A stretch of 64,000 nt of DNA from an uncultured Lachnospiraceae bacterium (GTDB taxonomy: Bacteria > Bacillota > Clostridia > Lachnospirales > Lachnospiraceae), in the NCBI GenBank assembly GCA_949502235.1, contig CATBDC010000015.1, positions 1 to 64,000 on the forward strand. Reading direction: 5' to 3'. The notes under the pieces are model-generated. The model had not been told where the DNA came from. It did no database searches and was given only the letters and a program-made list of their open reading frames with translations. A program made the translations under genes and the position numbers. The first letter of the stretch is position 1. Every line of letters begins with the position of its first letter. Shown piece by piece: positions 48,459 through 57,328 of this stretch.

Positions 48459-49838
48459 ATGTATGAAAAGGTAAAGGCATATGCAGAAAAGTATCATATG
48501 CTTGAGGAAAATGATAAAGTAATAGCAGGCGTATCGGGAGGTGCAGATTCCATATGCCTTCTTTTCGTACTTATGAGGCTGGCAGAGGAAATAAACTTTT
48601 CTGTTCATGCTGTGCACGTACATCACGGAATCAGGGGAGAGAGTGCAGACCGGGATGAGGCTTTTGTGCGAAAAATATGTCATGAACAGGGGATCCCGCT
48701 TACTGTATTTAGAAAAAATGTTCCCGGGTATGCAAAGGAAAACGGGCTTACGGAAGAGGAAGCAGGCCGGGAGGTGAGGCGTGAAGCCTTAGAGGAGACT
48801 TTAAAGGAACAGAAAGGTACGAAGATTGCCCTGGCCCACCACCTGAATGACAATGCGGAAACCCTGCTTTTTAATCTTTGCCGGGGTACAGGCCTTAAAG
48901 GCCTTGGGGGGATCGCCCCGGTTTCCGGCAGATGGATCCGCCCTCTCTTGTGGGTGAAACGCGCGGAAATTGAATCATATCTGGAAAAATGGGGAATATC
49001 TTATTGTACGGATGAAACGAATGCCCAGAATACCTATGCAAGAAATAGAATAAGAAATGAAGTGATTCCATATCTGGAGGCAAATCTGAACGGACAGGCA
49101 GCAGTTCATATGGCAGAGACAGCAGAGCAGATGCGGGCTCTTGGAGAGTATGTAACTGGCCAGGTGCTGCGGCTTAAGAAGGAGTGTACAAGGGAGGACG
49201 GATCCGGCGGACTGTTTCTTATAGAAGAAAGCTACAAAAAAACAGAGAACGTATTTAAACCGTATCTGCTTCATGAAATTCTTTGTGACGCGGCAGGACA
49301 GAGGAAGGATATAGAAGGGATACATGTAAAGGCTGTAACAAGGCTGCTTAAAAAGCAGGTCGGCAGACGCATAAGCCTTCCGTACAATCTCACTGTGCTT
49401 CGGTGCTATGAAGGCCTTCATTTTATAAAGGAAGGCAGGGCTTCTGTAAGGACACTTAAGGAGCAGGGAGAATTTTACATGCAGATTAGAGAACGTACAG
49501 TAATTTCAGAAGCATTTCCACAAAAAAACTACACGAAATGGTTTGACTATGATATAATAAAAAATACTGTAAAAATAAGACACAGAGAACCCGGAGATTA
49601 CCTTACTATAGATAAATATGGGCATACAAAGAAGCTTAAGGAGTATTTCATTAATGAAAAAATCCCCAAAAGTGCAAGGGAGCATATATGGCTTGTGGCA
49701 GACGGTTCTCATATAATGTGGGTTGTAGGATACAGACAGAATCAGATGTATCAGATTACAGACAAGACAAAAAGGATTTTAGAAATACAATTTTACGGAG
49801 GAGAAGAACATGGCAGAGACAGTAGAAATGATGCATAG
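48459..49838 (+). CDS. tilS: tRNA(Ile)-lysidine synthase
   Basis: The 459-residue enzyme changes C34 of tRNA-Ile(CAU) to lysidine with ATP and lysine. The N-type ATP pyrophosphatase loop is VIAGVSGGADSICLL; ALAHHLNDNAET and the RNRIRNEVIPYLE region are typical of TilS. The C-terminal part (about 355-450) with VRHREPGD-like KIRHREPGDYLT and the KLKEYFINEKIP segment is the tRNA-binding domain. The gene overlaps the hpt start by 29 bases. Confidence 0.94.
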   Translation: MYEKVKAYAEKYHMLEENDKVIAGVSGGADSICLLFVLMRLAEEINFSVHAVHVHHGIRGESADRDEAFVRKICHEQGIPLTVFRKNVPGYAKENGLTEEEAGREVRREALEETLKEQKGTKIALAHHLNDNAETLLFNLCRGTGLKGLGGIAPVSGRWIRPLLWVKRAEIESYLEKWGISYCTDETNAQNTYARNRIRNEVIPYLEANLNGQAAVHMAETAEQMRALGEYVTGQVLRLKKECTREDGSGGLFLIEESYKKTENVFKPYLLHEILCDAAGQRKDIEGIHVKAVTRLLKKQVGRRISLPYNLTVLRCYEGLHFIKEGRASVRTLKEQGEFYMQIRERTVISEAFPQKNYTKWFDYDIIKNTVKIRHREPGDYLTIDKYGHTKKLKEYFINEKIPKSAREHIWLVADGSHIMWVVGYRQNQMYQITDKTKRILEIQFYGGEEHGRDSRNDA

Positions 49839-50337
49839 CGAAGAGGAGGTCGCGGGACGGGTTGAAGAGCTTGGGAGACAGATTAGCGAAGATTATGCAG
49901 GAAAGCAGATTCACCTTATTTGTGTTTTAAAAGGCGGAGTATTCTTTATGTGTGAGCTTGCCAAGAGAATCACTGTTCCGGTTTCTATGGATTTTATGAG
50001 TGTGGGCAGCTATGGAGACGGTACATCCTCAAGCGGAGTAGTTAAGATAGCCAAGGATTTAGATGAGCCTCTTGAAGGGAAGGATGTTCTCGTGGTAGAG
50101 GACATTATCGATTCAGGAAGAACACTTTCTTATCTTCTGGAGATTCTGAAAGCGCGACGTCCAAAGAGCCTTAGGCTGTGCACCCTGTTAGATAAGCCGG
50201 ACAGAAGGGCAAGACCTGTAAAGGTAGATTACACGGGATTTGAGATTCCGGACGAATTTGTTGTAGGATATGGATTGGATTATGCACAAAAATATAGAAA
50301 TCTGCCATTTATTGGAATTGTAAAAGGTGTGGAGTAG
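49810..50337 (+). CDS. hpt: Hypoxanthine phosphoribosyltransferase
   Basis: The 175-residue enzyme joins hypoxanthine or guanine with PRPP in purine salvage. The PRPP motif is VLVVEDIIDSGRTLSYLL, the flexible loop is DFMSVGSYGDGTSSSG, and the C-terminal base-binding part is FVVGYGLDYAQKYRNLP. The start overlaps the tilS 3' end, and ftsH follows 15 bases after its stop, matching the conserved tilS-hpt-ftsH order. Confidence 0.95.
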   Translation: MAETVEMMHSEEEVAGRVEELGRQISEDYAGKQIHLICVLKGGVFFMCELAKRITVPVSMDFMSVGSYGDGTSSSGVVKIAKDLDEPLEGKDVLVVEDIIDSGRTLSYLLEILKARRPKSLRLCTLLDKPDRRARPVKVDYTGFEIPDEFVVGYGLDYAQKYRNLPFIGIVKGVE

Positions 50338-50352
50338 AAAGGGGCAGGTAGT

Positions 50353-52221
50353 TTGAATACGAGAAAAAACAGAGGAATTGGAAGCAGCGTGCTTCTGACA
50401 ATTGTAATCATTTTATTTGTGGCGCTGTGGTTTACAAACCTTTTTGACCAAAGGGAGGATGAGGTTACCTGGAAGGAATTTGAAAGCCTGATCGAGGAAG
50501 GCGAGGCAAGGGATATCATTATCAGCCAGAATAAGGCGGTTCCCACAGGCCGTATAGAATTTACGGTTGAAGGCAGAGAGGGAAAGGAGCTCCGCTATCT
50601 GTATGTATCAGATGTAAATGAAATCCAGGATTATCTTAAGGAAAAGAAGCTTGAGTATGAGATGCCGGATGTTCCGCAGGAAAACTGGTTTGCCACAACG
50701 ATTCTTCCGGTGCTTTTGACGGCAGGAGCCATTCTTATTGTGTTCTATCTTATGAACCGCCAGGGAGGCGGGGCTAACTCAAAGGCAATGAGCTTTGGGA
50801 AGAGCCGGGCAAGGCTTAGCACGGAGAGTGATAAAAAGATTATGTTTTCCCAGGTTGCCGGACTTCGGGAGGAGAAAGAAGAGCTTGAAGAGATTGTGGA
50901 TTTTCTGCGGACGCCCAAGAAATATATTCAGGTCGGGGCAAGAATACCGAAGGGCGTGCTTCTTGTAGGGCCACCGGGAACTGGAAAAACCCTTCTTGCA
51001 AAAGCTGTAGCAGGAGAGGCAGGTGTTCCCTTTTTCACAATTTCCGGATCTGACTTTGTGGAAATGTTTGTAGGCGTAGGTGCATCCCGTGTGCGGGATC
51101 TGTTTGAGGATGCAAAGAGAAACGCGCCGTGCATTATCTTTATCGATGAGATTGATGCCGTGGCTAGAAGAAGAGGAACCGGCATGGGTGGTGGACATGA
51201 CGAGAGAGAGCAGACCTTAAACCAGCTTCTTGTAGAGATGGATGGCTTCGGCGTAAATGAAGGGATTATTGTCATGGCGGCAACAAACCGTGTAGATATC
51301 CTTGATCCGGCAATTTTACGCCCGGGACGTTTTGACAGAAAGGTGATTGTAGGAAGGCCGGATGTGGGTGGAAGAGAAGAGATCCTAAGAGTTCATGCCA
51401 AAGGAAAGCCCTTAAGCGAGGAGATCGATTTAAAGCAGATTGCCCAGACGACAGCAGGCTTTACAGGAGCGGATCTTGAAAATCTGCTAAATGAGGCGGC
51501 CATTATTGCGGCAAAGGAAGACCGCATGTTCCTGAAACAGGAGGATATTAAAAAGGCTTTTGTGAAAGTGGGTATCGGCGCCGAGAAAAAGAGCAAGATC
51601 ATTTCAGACAAGGAAAAGAAAATTACGGCGTTTCACGAGGCAGGGCACGCGATTTTGTTCCATGTGTTGCCTGATGTAGGGCCAGTGTACAGTGTATCCA
51701 TCATTCCTACAGGGGGTGCCGGCGGCTACACCATGCCTCTTCCCGAAAAGGATGAAATGTTTAACACGAAGGGTAAGATGCTTCAGGATATTACGGTTGC
51801 CCTGGGGGGACGTGTGGCAGAGGAAGAAGTATTTGACGATATTACAACAGGTGCATCCCAGGATATCAAGCAGGCAACAAGTCTCGCAAAATCAATGGTT
51901 ACAAAGTTTGGTATGTCAGAAGAAATCGGCCTTATTAATTATGATGATGACGGTGAGGAGGTATTCATTGGAAGGGATCTTGCCCACACCCACAGGCGGT
52001 ATGGAGAGGGTGTGGCTACGGTAATTGATAGGGAAGTGAAGCGGATTATTGACGAATGTTATGCCAACGCAAAAGAAATTATCCGCAAATATGATCACGT
52101 TCTTCACGCGTGTGCCAAGCTGCTGCTTGAGAAGGAGAAAATTTCGAGGGAAGAATTTGAGGCTTTATTTATTGGAGAAGAAAAAGAAATATTGTTCACG
52201 GACGGTTTGAGTGAGGTATAA
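50353..52221 (+). CDS. ftsH: ATP-dependent zinc metalloprotease FtsH
   Basis: The 622-residue membrane protease removes damaged membrane proteins and regulatory proteins. It starts at a TTG with AGGGG before it. Two membrane helices (about 10-27 and 113-135) bound a short outside domain. The AAA core has Walker A GPPGTGKT near 206, Walker [11 protein letters not shown] and the RPGRFDR second region of homology; the zinc site is HEAGH (428-432). Normal length. Confidence 0.96.
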   Translation: MNTRKNRGIGSSVLLTIVIILFVALWFTNLFDQREDEVTWKEFESLIEEGEARDIIISQNKAVPTGRIEFTVEGREGKELRYLYVSDVNEIQDYLKEKKLEYEMPDVPQENWFATTILPVLLTAGAILIVFYLMNRQGGGANSKAMSFGKSRARLSTESDKKIMFSQVAGLREEKEELEEIVDFLRTPKKYIQVGARIPKGVLLVGPPGTGKTLLAKAVAGEAGVPFFTISGSDFVEMFVGVGASRVRDLFEDAKRNAPCIIFIDEIDAVARRRGTGMGGGHDEREQTLNQLLVEMDGFGVNEGIIVMAATNRVDILDPAILRPGRFDRKVIVGRPDVGGREEILRVHAKGKPLSEEIDLKQIAQTTAGFTGADLENLLNEAAIIAAKEDRMFLKQEDIKKAFVKVGIGAEKKSKIISDKEKKITAFHEAGHAILFHVLPDVGPVYSVSIIPTGGAGGYTMPLPEKDEMFNTKGKMLQDITVALGGRVAEEEVFDDITTGASQDIKQATSLAKSMVTKFGMSEEIGLINYDDDGEEVFIGRDLAHTHRRYGEGVATVIDREVKRIIDECYANAKEIIRKYDHVLHACAKLLLEKEKISREEFEALFIGEEKEILFTDGLSEV

Positions 52222-52249
52222 GATATCATAGAGGGCAGAGGTGGAAGTC

Positions 52250-54283
52250 ATGAGAGAACAGGCATTGTTCAGTGACGGTACGGCAGATTATGTGATACCG
52301 CAGGAACCAAATCAGAATGAGACAGTTACACTCAGATTCCGTACTGCAAGGGGAGACGTTTCCCGCGTGAGGCTTTTTGCCGCAGGATACGGATATGACA
52401 TGGAAAAGGATTATACAGAGGGAGAGTTTGATTATTATAAGATTCGATGGAGACTGGGGGAAAATCCACTTAGATATTATTTTGAAATTCAAAGCGATGG
52501 AGAGGTGTGTTATTACAACAGATGCGGGACAGCAAAAAAAATTATAGAAGATTATGATTTTGTCCTTGTTCCCGGATTTTCTACGCCCGGATGGGCAAAG
52601 GGTGCAGTCATATACCAGATATTTACAGACCGGTTTTATGACGGCGATACATCCAATAATGTAGAAACAAATGAATATTATTATATCGGCGGCTACAGCA
52701 GAAGGGTTGAAAACTGGAATAAGTATCCTGACAATATGGGAGTGCGTGAGTTTTACGGCGGAGACCTTCAGGGGGTTATTGATAAGCTGGACTATCTTCA
52801 GGAGCTTGGAGTAGAGGTGTTGTATTTTAACCCTCTTTTTGTGTCACCGTCCAATCATAAGTATGATATTCAGGATTATGATTACATTGATCCTCATTAT
52901 GGGGTAATTGTGGAGGATGGGGGCCAGGTGCTGCATGACGGTGATACGGACAACGCGAGGGCAACGACATACCAGAAGCGCACAGGGGATATCCGAAACC
53001 TTGAGGCCAGCAACCAGCTTTTTATCAGACTTGTGGAGGAGCTTCACAGAAGAGGGATGAAGATCATTCTCGATGGCGTTTTCAATCACTGCGGCTCCTT
53101 TAATAAATGGATGGACAGAGAGAGGATCTACGAAAATCAGGAGGGATATGTGCCGGGCGCGTATATTTCTGCAGAAAGCCCTTATCGGGATTACTTTCTG
53201 TTTTACAAAAACGAGGCGCATAACTGGCCCTATAATTCAGAATATGAGGGCTGGTGGGGGCATGATACTCTGCCGAAGCTGAATTATGAAGGATCTAGAG
53301 AGCTCGAGGATTATATTTTACAGGTAGGAAGAAAATGGGTTTCTCCGCCCTTTAATGCAGATGGCTGGCGCCTTGACGTAGCTGCTGACCTTGGAAAGAG
53401 CAATGAATATAATCATTCTTTTTGGAAAAAGTTCCGGAAAGCTGTCAAGGAGGCCAATCCTGGTGCAGTTATTTTAGCAGAGCATTATGGAGAGCCGCGG
53501 GAATGGCTGCAGGGTGATGAATGGGACACTGTGATGAACTATGACGCTTTCATGGAGCCTGTAACATGGTTTCTTACAGGGATGGAGAAGCACAGTGATG
53601 AAAGCAGGCATGAGCTTATGGGAAATGGAGATCATTTTGTAAAGACCATATCCCATTATATGGCCAGTATGCTCACCCCCTCTCTTCAGGTTGCTATGAA
53701 TGAGCTGTCTAACCATGACCATTCCAGATTTCTCACAAGAACAAACCATATGGTGGGGAGAGTGGGGAATTTAGGCCCCAGGGCAGCAGAGGAATATGTG
53801 AATGAGGCTGTTATGCGGGAGGCTGTGGTGATACAGATGACCTGGGTCGGCGCACCAACCGTATACTACGGGGACGAGGCAGGAGTCTGCGGTTTTACAG
53901 ACCCGGACAACCGGAGAACATATCCCTGGGGGAATGAAAATAAAGAGCTTTTATCCTTCCACCGGGAAATGATAGCCATTCATAAGTCACACCAGACTCT
54001 TCGGACAGGATCAATTAAAATGCTTGCCTGGGGGGAGAATATTCTTTCCTATGCAAGGTTCACAGGAAGAGAGAAGATTGTTGTGATTGTTAATAATAAT
54101 AATGAATTAAGGGAAATCCAGGTTCCCGTATGGGAGGCGGAGGTTCCGCCAAACGGCCGTATGAGGAGACTCATCTATACCTATGACGAGGGATACAAAA
54201 CAGAGTATGAGGAGTATATTGTAAAGGACGGAAATGTTGTCGTAAATATGAATCCATATTCGGCGCTTGTTTTGGGGACTTAG
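52250..54283 (+). CDS. GH13 neopullulanase/cyclomaltodextrinase-like alpha-glycosidase
   Basis: From the ATG at 52250 (AGAGGTGG five bases upstream; a GTG at 52241 is weaker) the protein has 677 residues. An N-terminal beta-sandwich (1-125) precedes the GH13 barrel with conserved regions I (DGVFNHCG), II (GWRLDVAADLG, nucleophile Asp), III (ILAEHYGEP, acid Glu) and IV (NELSNHDHSRF). No signal peptide is seen, so it acts inside the cell on maltodextrins or glycogen fragments, in line with the glgC/glgD and phosphoglucomutase genes nearby. The DPDNRRTYPWG motif near the end is typical for the neopullulanase group. Confidence 0.88.
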   Translation: MREQALFSDGTADYVIPQEPNQNETVTLRFRTARGDVSRVRLFAAGYGYDMEKDYTEGEFDYYKIRWRLGENPLRYYFEIQSDGEVCYYNRCGTAKKIIEDYDFVLVPGFSTPGWAKGAVIYQIFTDRFYDGDTSNNVETNEYYYIGGYSRRVENWNKYPDNMGVREFYGGDLQGVIDKLDYLQELGVEVLYFNPLFVSPSNHKYDIQDYDYIDPHYGVIVEDGGQVLHDGDTDNARATTYQKRTGDIRNLEASNQLFIRLVEELHRRGMKIILDGVFNHCGSFNKWMDRERIYENQEGYVPGAYISAESPYRDYFLFYKNEAHNWPYNSEYEGWWGHDTLPKLNYEGSRELEDYILQVGRKWVSPPFNADGWRLDVAADLGKSNEYNHSFWKKFRKAVKEANPGAVILAEHYGEPREWLQGDEWDTVMNYDAFMEPVTWFLTGMEKHSDESRHELMGNGDHFVKTISHYMASMLTPSLQVAMNELSNHDHSRFLTRTNHMVGRVGNLGPRAAEEYVNEAVMREAVVIQMTWVGAPTVYYGDEAGVCGFTDPDNRRTYPWGNENKELLSFHREMIAIHKSHQTLRTGSIKMLAWGENILSYARFTGREKIVVIVNNNNELREIQVPVWEAEVPPNGRMRRLIYTYDEGYKTEYEEYIVKDGNVVVNMNPYSALVLGT

Positions 54284-54329
54284 ATAAAACCCAATACGTA
54301 ACAGATTTTTACAAAATCCTCCAAATTTC

Positions 54330-54387
54330 AAACTGGGACGTAGTAAAGTTAATTTTACTACGTCCTAGTTTGAAAATACCCTGTCCC
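54330..54387. repeat. GGGACG-type repeat, variant with compensating change
   Basis: AAACTGGGACGTAGTAAA mirrors TTTACTACGTCC-TAGTTT around GTTAATT, and CCCTGTCCC follows. Where other copies have GACGGAG/CTCCGTC, this one has GACGTAG/CTACGTC, so both arms changed together. It lies between convergent genes. Confidence 0.85.
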
Positions 54388-54410
54388 TTTTTGAGCACTT
54401 TCCGAAAGGC

Positions 54411-55574
54411 CTATTCTCCCAGCCTTTTTATTACTGCCGTTGCATAGATCGCAGCCCCGATTGGAAGTGCCTTCTCGTTAAAGCGAATTTTCGGGTTATG
54501 CTGCGGCAGGCGTTCTTCCGGATTATCTACTCCGGCGCCCATCATATAGAAGGCGGCGGGGACCAGCTCGGAATAGCATGCAAAGTCCTCGGAGCCCATT
54601 GCGTGGAATGTATCTACAGTCAGGGAGCCATCTGCTTCATGAATTACGTCCTGACACCAGGTGATTTCTTTTTCATCACAAACCAGCGGCGGTACATCGC
54701 TGAGTACTTCGATCTCGGCCTTTGTCCGGTAAGCCGCTGCGATGCCCTGTGTAATCTCATGAATTCTTTGTATCATCCTTTCACGGATCTCCGGGTCAAA
54801 TACGCGGAGAGTGCCTTCCATCTCAGCCGTTTCAGGAATAATATTCGCGGCGCTTCCCGCATGGAACTTTCCAATTGTCAGGGCGACCTCGTCAAACCCT
54901 GAGATTTCTCTTGCCATTAATTCCTGTAAGCCCTGATGAATATGGATCGCAGTGACGATAGGATCGATTCCGCCTTCCGGGGAGGAACCGTGTACACCCT
55001 TTCCTATCAGTTTTATGCGGAAACCGTATACTCCGGCGCAGGGATGTATGTCGCCGCCCAGTGTGCCAACGGGCTTCTGGGAAAATACATGCAGCGCCAT
55101 AGCGGCGTCAACATGTGGGTTTTCCATGGCTCCGGCATTGATCATAGCCTTGGCTCCAGCGAAGATCTCTTCTGCGGACTGGAAAAATAGCTTGGCGACA
55201 CCGTGAAGCTCTGATTCGTGTGCTTTAATGAGCTTCGCCGCACCAAGCATCATCGCGGTATGCATATCATGTCCGCAGGCATGCATACAGCCGTTTGACG
55301 AGGCAAAGGGCTCCCGGGACTGTTCTTCGATGGGAAGAGCATCCATATCCCCCCGGATCATATAGCACGTATCTCCCTGGCCGATACAGGCGACGATATT
55401 AGAGCTATCCTCGTAAACCGTATACGGGATTTCCATTTCTTTCAGCTTCTTTGCCACAAAGGCAACTGTTTTGGGAAGCGCAAGGCCGATTTCAGGAATC
55501 TGGTGAAGCTCGCGCCTCCATGCAGACATTTCTTCCTGAAGCTGCTCTGCTTCCAGCATAATCTGATTTTTCAT
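54411..55574 (-). CDS. M20 amidohydrolase (hippurate/N-acyl amino acid hydrolase type)
   Basis: The 387-residue protein is an M20D-type metallohydrolase that splits N-acyl amino acids or similar amides. Metal-site motifs: RGDMDALPI, HACGHDMHTAMM, QSAEEIFAGAKAM (catalytic glutamate pair), and the C-terminal GSEDFACYS. No signal peptide. It is divergent from the third DUF5058/partner/AbgB-like operon; the 274 bases between them hold no evident gene. Substrate not known from sequence. Confidence 0.88.
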   Translation of the reverse strand: MKNQIMLEAEQLQEEMSAWRRELHQIPEIGLALPKTVAFVAKKLKEMEIPYTVYEDSSNIVACIGQGDTCYMIRGDMDALPIEEQSREPFASSNGCMHACGHDMHTAMMLGAAKLIKAHESELHGVAKLFFQSAEEIFAGAKAMINAGAMENPHVDAAMALHVFSQKPVGTLGGDIHPCAGVYGFRIKLIGKGVHGSSPEGGIDPIVTAIHIHQGLQELMAREISGFDEVALTIGKFHAGSAANIIPETAEMEGTLRVFDPEIRERMIQRIHEITQGIAAAYRTKAEIEVLSDVPPLVCDEKEITWCQDVIHEADGSLTVDTFHAMGSEDFACYSELVPAAFYMMGAGVDNPEERLPQHNPKIRFNEKALPIGAAIYATAVIKRLGE

Positions 55575-55848
55575 AAAATTCCCTCCTGTGAGTTATTCAG
55601 ATATAAATATGATAACATGATATCGTATACATGTAAAAAAAGTAAGAAAAATTTCTTTCAAAATAATGAAAAGGCAGTTTGGCCAGGCAGTTTCCTACAT
55701 AAAATGAGTCGAAAAGTAAAAAAATCTTCATTATATATGGAATCGAAAAGAAAAGTGAACTTTTTTTTATTTTTATCACATTGGCAAATCGCTATAATTG
55801 TTACAAATAACACTTATAGAAGAAGGTTATATAAAGGAGGAGACAAAA

Positions 55849-56592
55849 ATGGATGTAATGCAAATGGCAAATGGGCTGCCTATGTGGATTGCCTGTGGAA
55901 TTCCGGTAGTATTCGTAATTATTCAGGCTGTTCTTTTTGCAAAGGGGGCGTACAGTGCAGGAAAGAAGATAGGGCTTAGTGACGCGAAGATGAAAAAGGC
56001 TATGAAGAGCAGCGCCGTAACCTCAATCGGTCCTTCCATCGTAGTGCTAAGCGGTATGCTTTCCCTTCTGGTAACAGTAGGAGGGCCGGTAGGCTGGATG
56101 AGACTTTCTATGATCGGTTCCGTTATGTTTGAATCTATTGCGGCCGGTCTTGGTACTTCTGCAGTGGGTGTGACCTTAGGTACGGACCCAATGACAGAGG
56201 AAGCTCTTGGCATGGCAGTTTGGACTATGATCTTATGCTCTGTAGGATGGGTAATATTCGCTACATTTTCTGCAAATAAGATGGAGAAGATTGAGCATAA
56301 GCTTTCCAAAGGAAATGCAGGAACACTTACCACGATTGCTTCGGCAGCGATTATCGGTGTATTTTCTGCCATGGTTGCAAGCCATATTTCCAAGCCATTT
56401 TATTCTATGATGCAGAAGGCTGACGCTGCGGCAATGTCATCCGCGTGGCATAATATGCTGGCATGTATCTTAGGCGCCGTTATTATGTTTGTACTGACGC
56501 AGGCTGCAAATAAAAAAAATATCGGCTGGCTTAAGGAGTGGTCACTTACGATTACAATTTTGGGCGCTATGATTATTACGGCATTAGTATAA
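55849..56592 (+). CDS. DUF5058-type integral membrane protein (copy 3), putative transporter subunit
   Basis: The 247-residue protein follows the same plan as copies 1 and 2, with MQMANGLPMW, GPSIVVLSGM, GGPVGWMRLSMIGS, GVTLGTDPMT and WLKEWSLTI near the end. It is more distant from the other two than they are from each other. The AAGGAGG site gives a clear start. The small partner follows after 13 bases and the AbgB-like hydrolase after that. In the upstream gap a TATAAT at about 55791 may be the -10 box. Substrate inferred to be an amide-linked amino acid or peptide. Confidence 0.75.
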   Translation: MDVMQMANGLPMWIACGIPVVFVIIQAVLFAKGAYSAGKKIGLSDAKMKKAMKSSAVTSIGPSIVVLSGMLSLLVTVGGPVGWMRLSMIGSVMFESIAAGLGTSAVGVTLGTDPMTEEALGMAVWTMILCSVGWVIFATFSANKMEKIEHKLSKGNAGTLTTIASAAIIGVFSAMVASHISKPFYSMMQKADAAAMSSAWHNMLACILGAVIMFVLTQAANKKNIGWLKEWSLTITILGAMIITALV

Positions 56593-56605
56593 GGAGGAAG
56601 AGAAG

Positions 56606-57298
56606 ATGAGCGGTGATTTTTATAAAGATGGATATATGCCTCAGATAAATAAAATAGGTAAAATAACAGGCTACCTGGGAGTGTTGGTTTCATTTACTCC
56701 TGCACTCGTGCTGGCGATCATATATGGTATTATCCCAAAGCCGGCAGCGCTTCTTACTGCATTTATCAGCGGTGCCAGCGCATTTGGCGTACTGTGGTTT
56801 GTTGAGCCGATTTCGTATTTCCCGGTAGTAGGTCCTGCAGGAACCTATATGGCTTTCTTATCAGGAAATATTTCCAATATGAGAATTCCCTGTGCAAGCA
56901 TGGCACAGGTTGCGGCAGAGGTTGAGCCGGGTACGGAAAAGGGATCTGTCGTTGCAACACTTGGTATGGCAGTGTCCATAATCATCAATGTATCCGTGCT
57001 GACGATAGGAGCAATCCTCGGGACATCCGTGCTGGCCATGCTTCCGGATTCAATTAAGGCGGCGCTCAACTACCTGCTTCCGGCTCTTTTTGGAGCATTG
57101 ATTGTTCAGTTTGGTATAAAAATGATCAGGCACAGCATTATTATGGTTGTAGTCGCATTTATACTTTATTTTGCAATCGGCATGGGTGTGTTTAACTGGC
57201 TGCCGGGCGCGTCAAACTGGCTGGGCACCTTAGGATGTGTATTTATCAGTATTGCAGTAGGTATTGCAACAATATCCAATGCGAAAAAGCAAGCGTAG
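56606..57298 (+). CDS. Small membrane partner of DUF5058 protein (copy 3)
   Basis: The 230-residue protein has six hydrophobic segments. The conserved block is present: GVLWFVEPISYFPVVGPAGTY, then FLSGNISNMRIPC and GTEKGSVVATLGM, where copies 1 and 2 have FPMVGVPGSY, AGN-MRVP and NGTPK. An added C-terminal pair of segments (IIMVVVAFILYFAIG, LGCVFISIAVGIATI) makes it longer. It is directly behind the DUF5058 gene. No known family assigned. Confidence 0.7.
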   Translation: MSGDFYKDGYMPQINKIGKITGYLGVLVSFTPALVLAIIYGIIPKPAALLTAFISGASAFGVLWFVEPISYFPVVGPAGTYMAFLSGNISNMRIPCASMAQVAAEVEPGTEKGSVVATLGMAVSIIINVSVLTIGAILGTSVLAMLPDSIKAALNYLLPALFGALIVQFGIKMIRHSIIMVVVAFILYFAIGMGVFNWLPGASNWLGTLGCVFISIAVGIATISNAKKQA

Positions 57299-57328
57299 TG
57301 TAAACGGATCAAAAGTCGAAGGGAAGAG

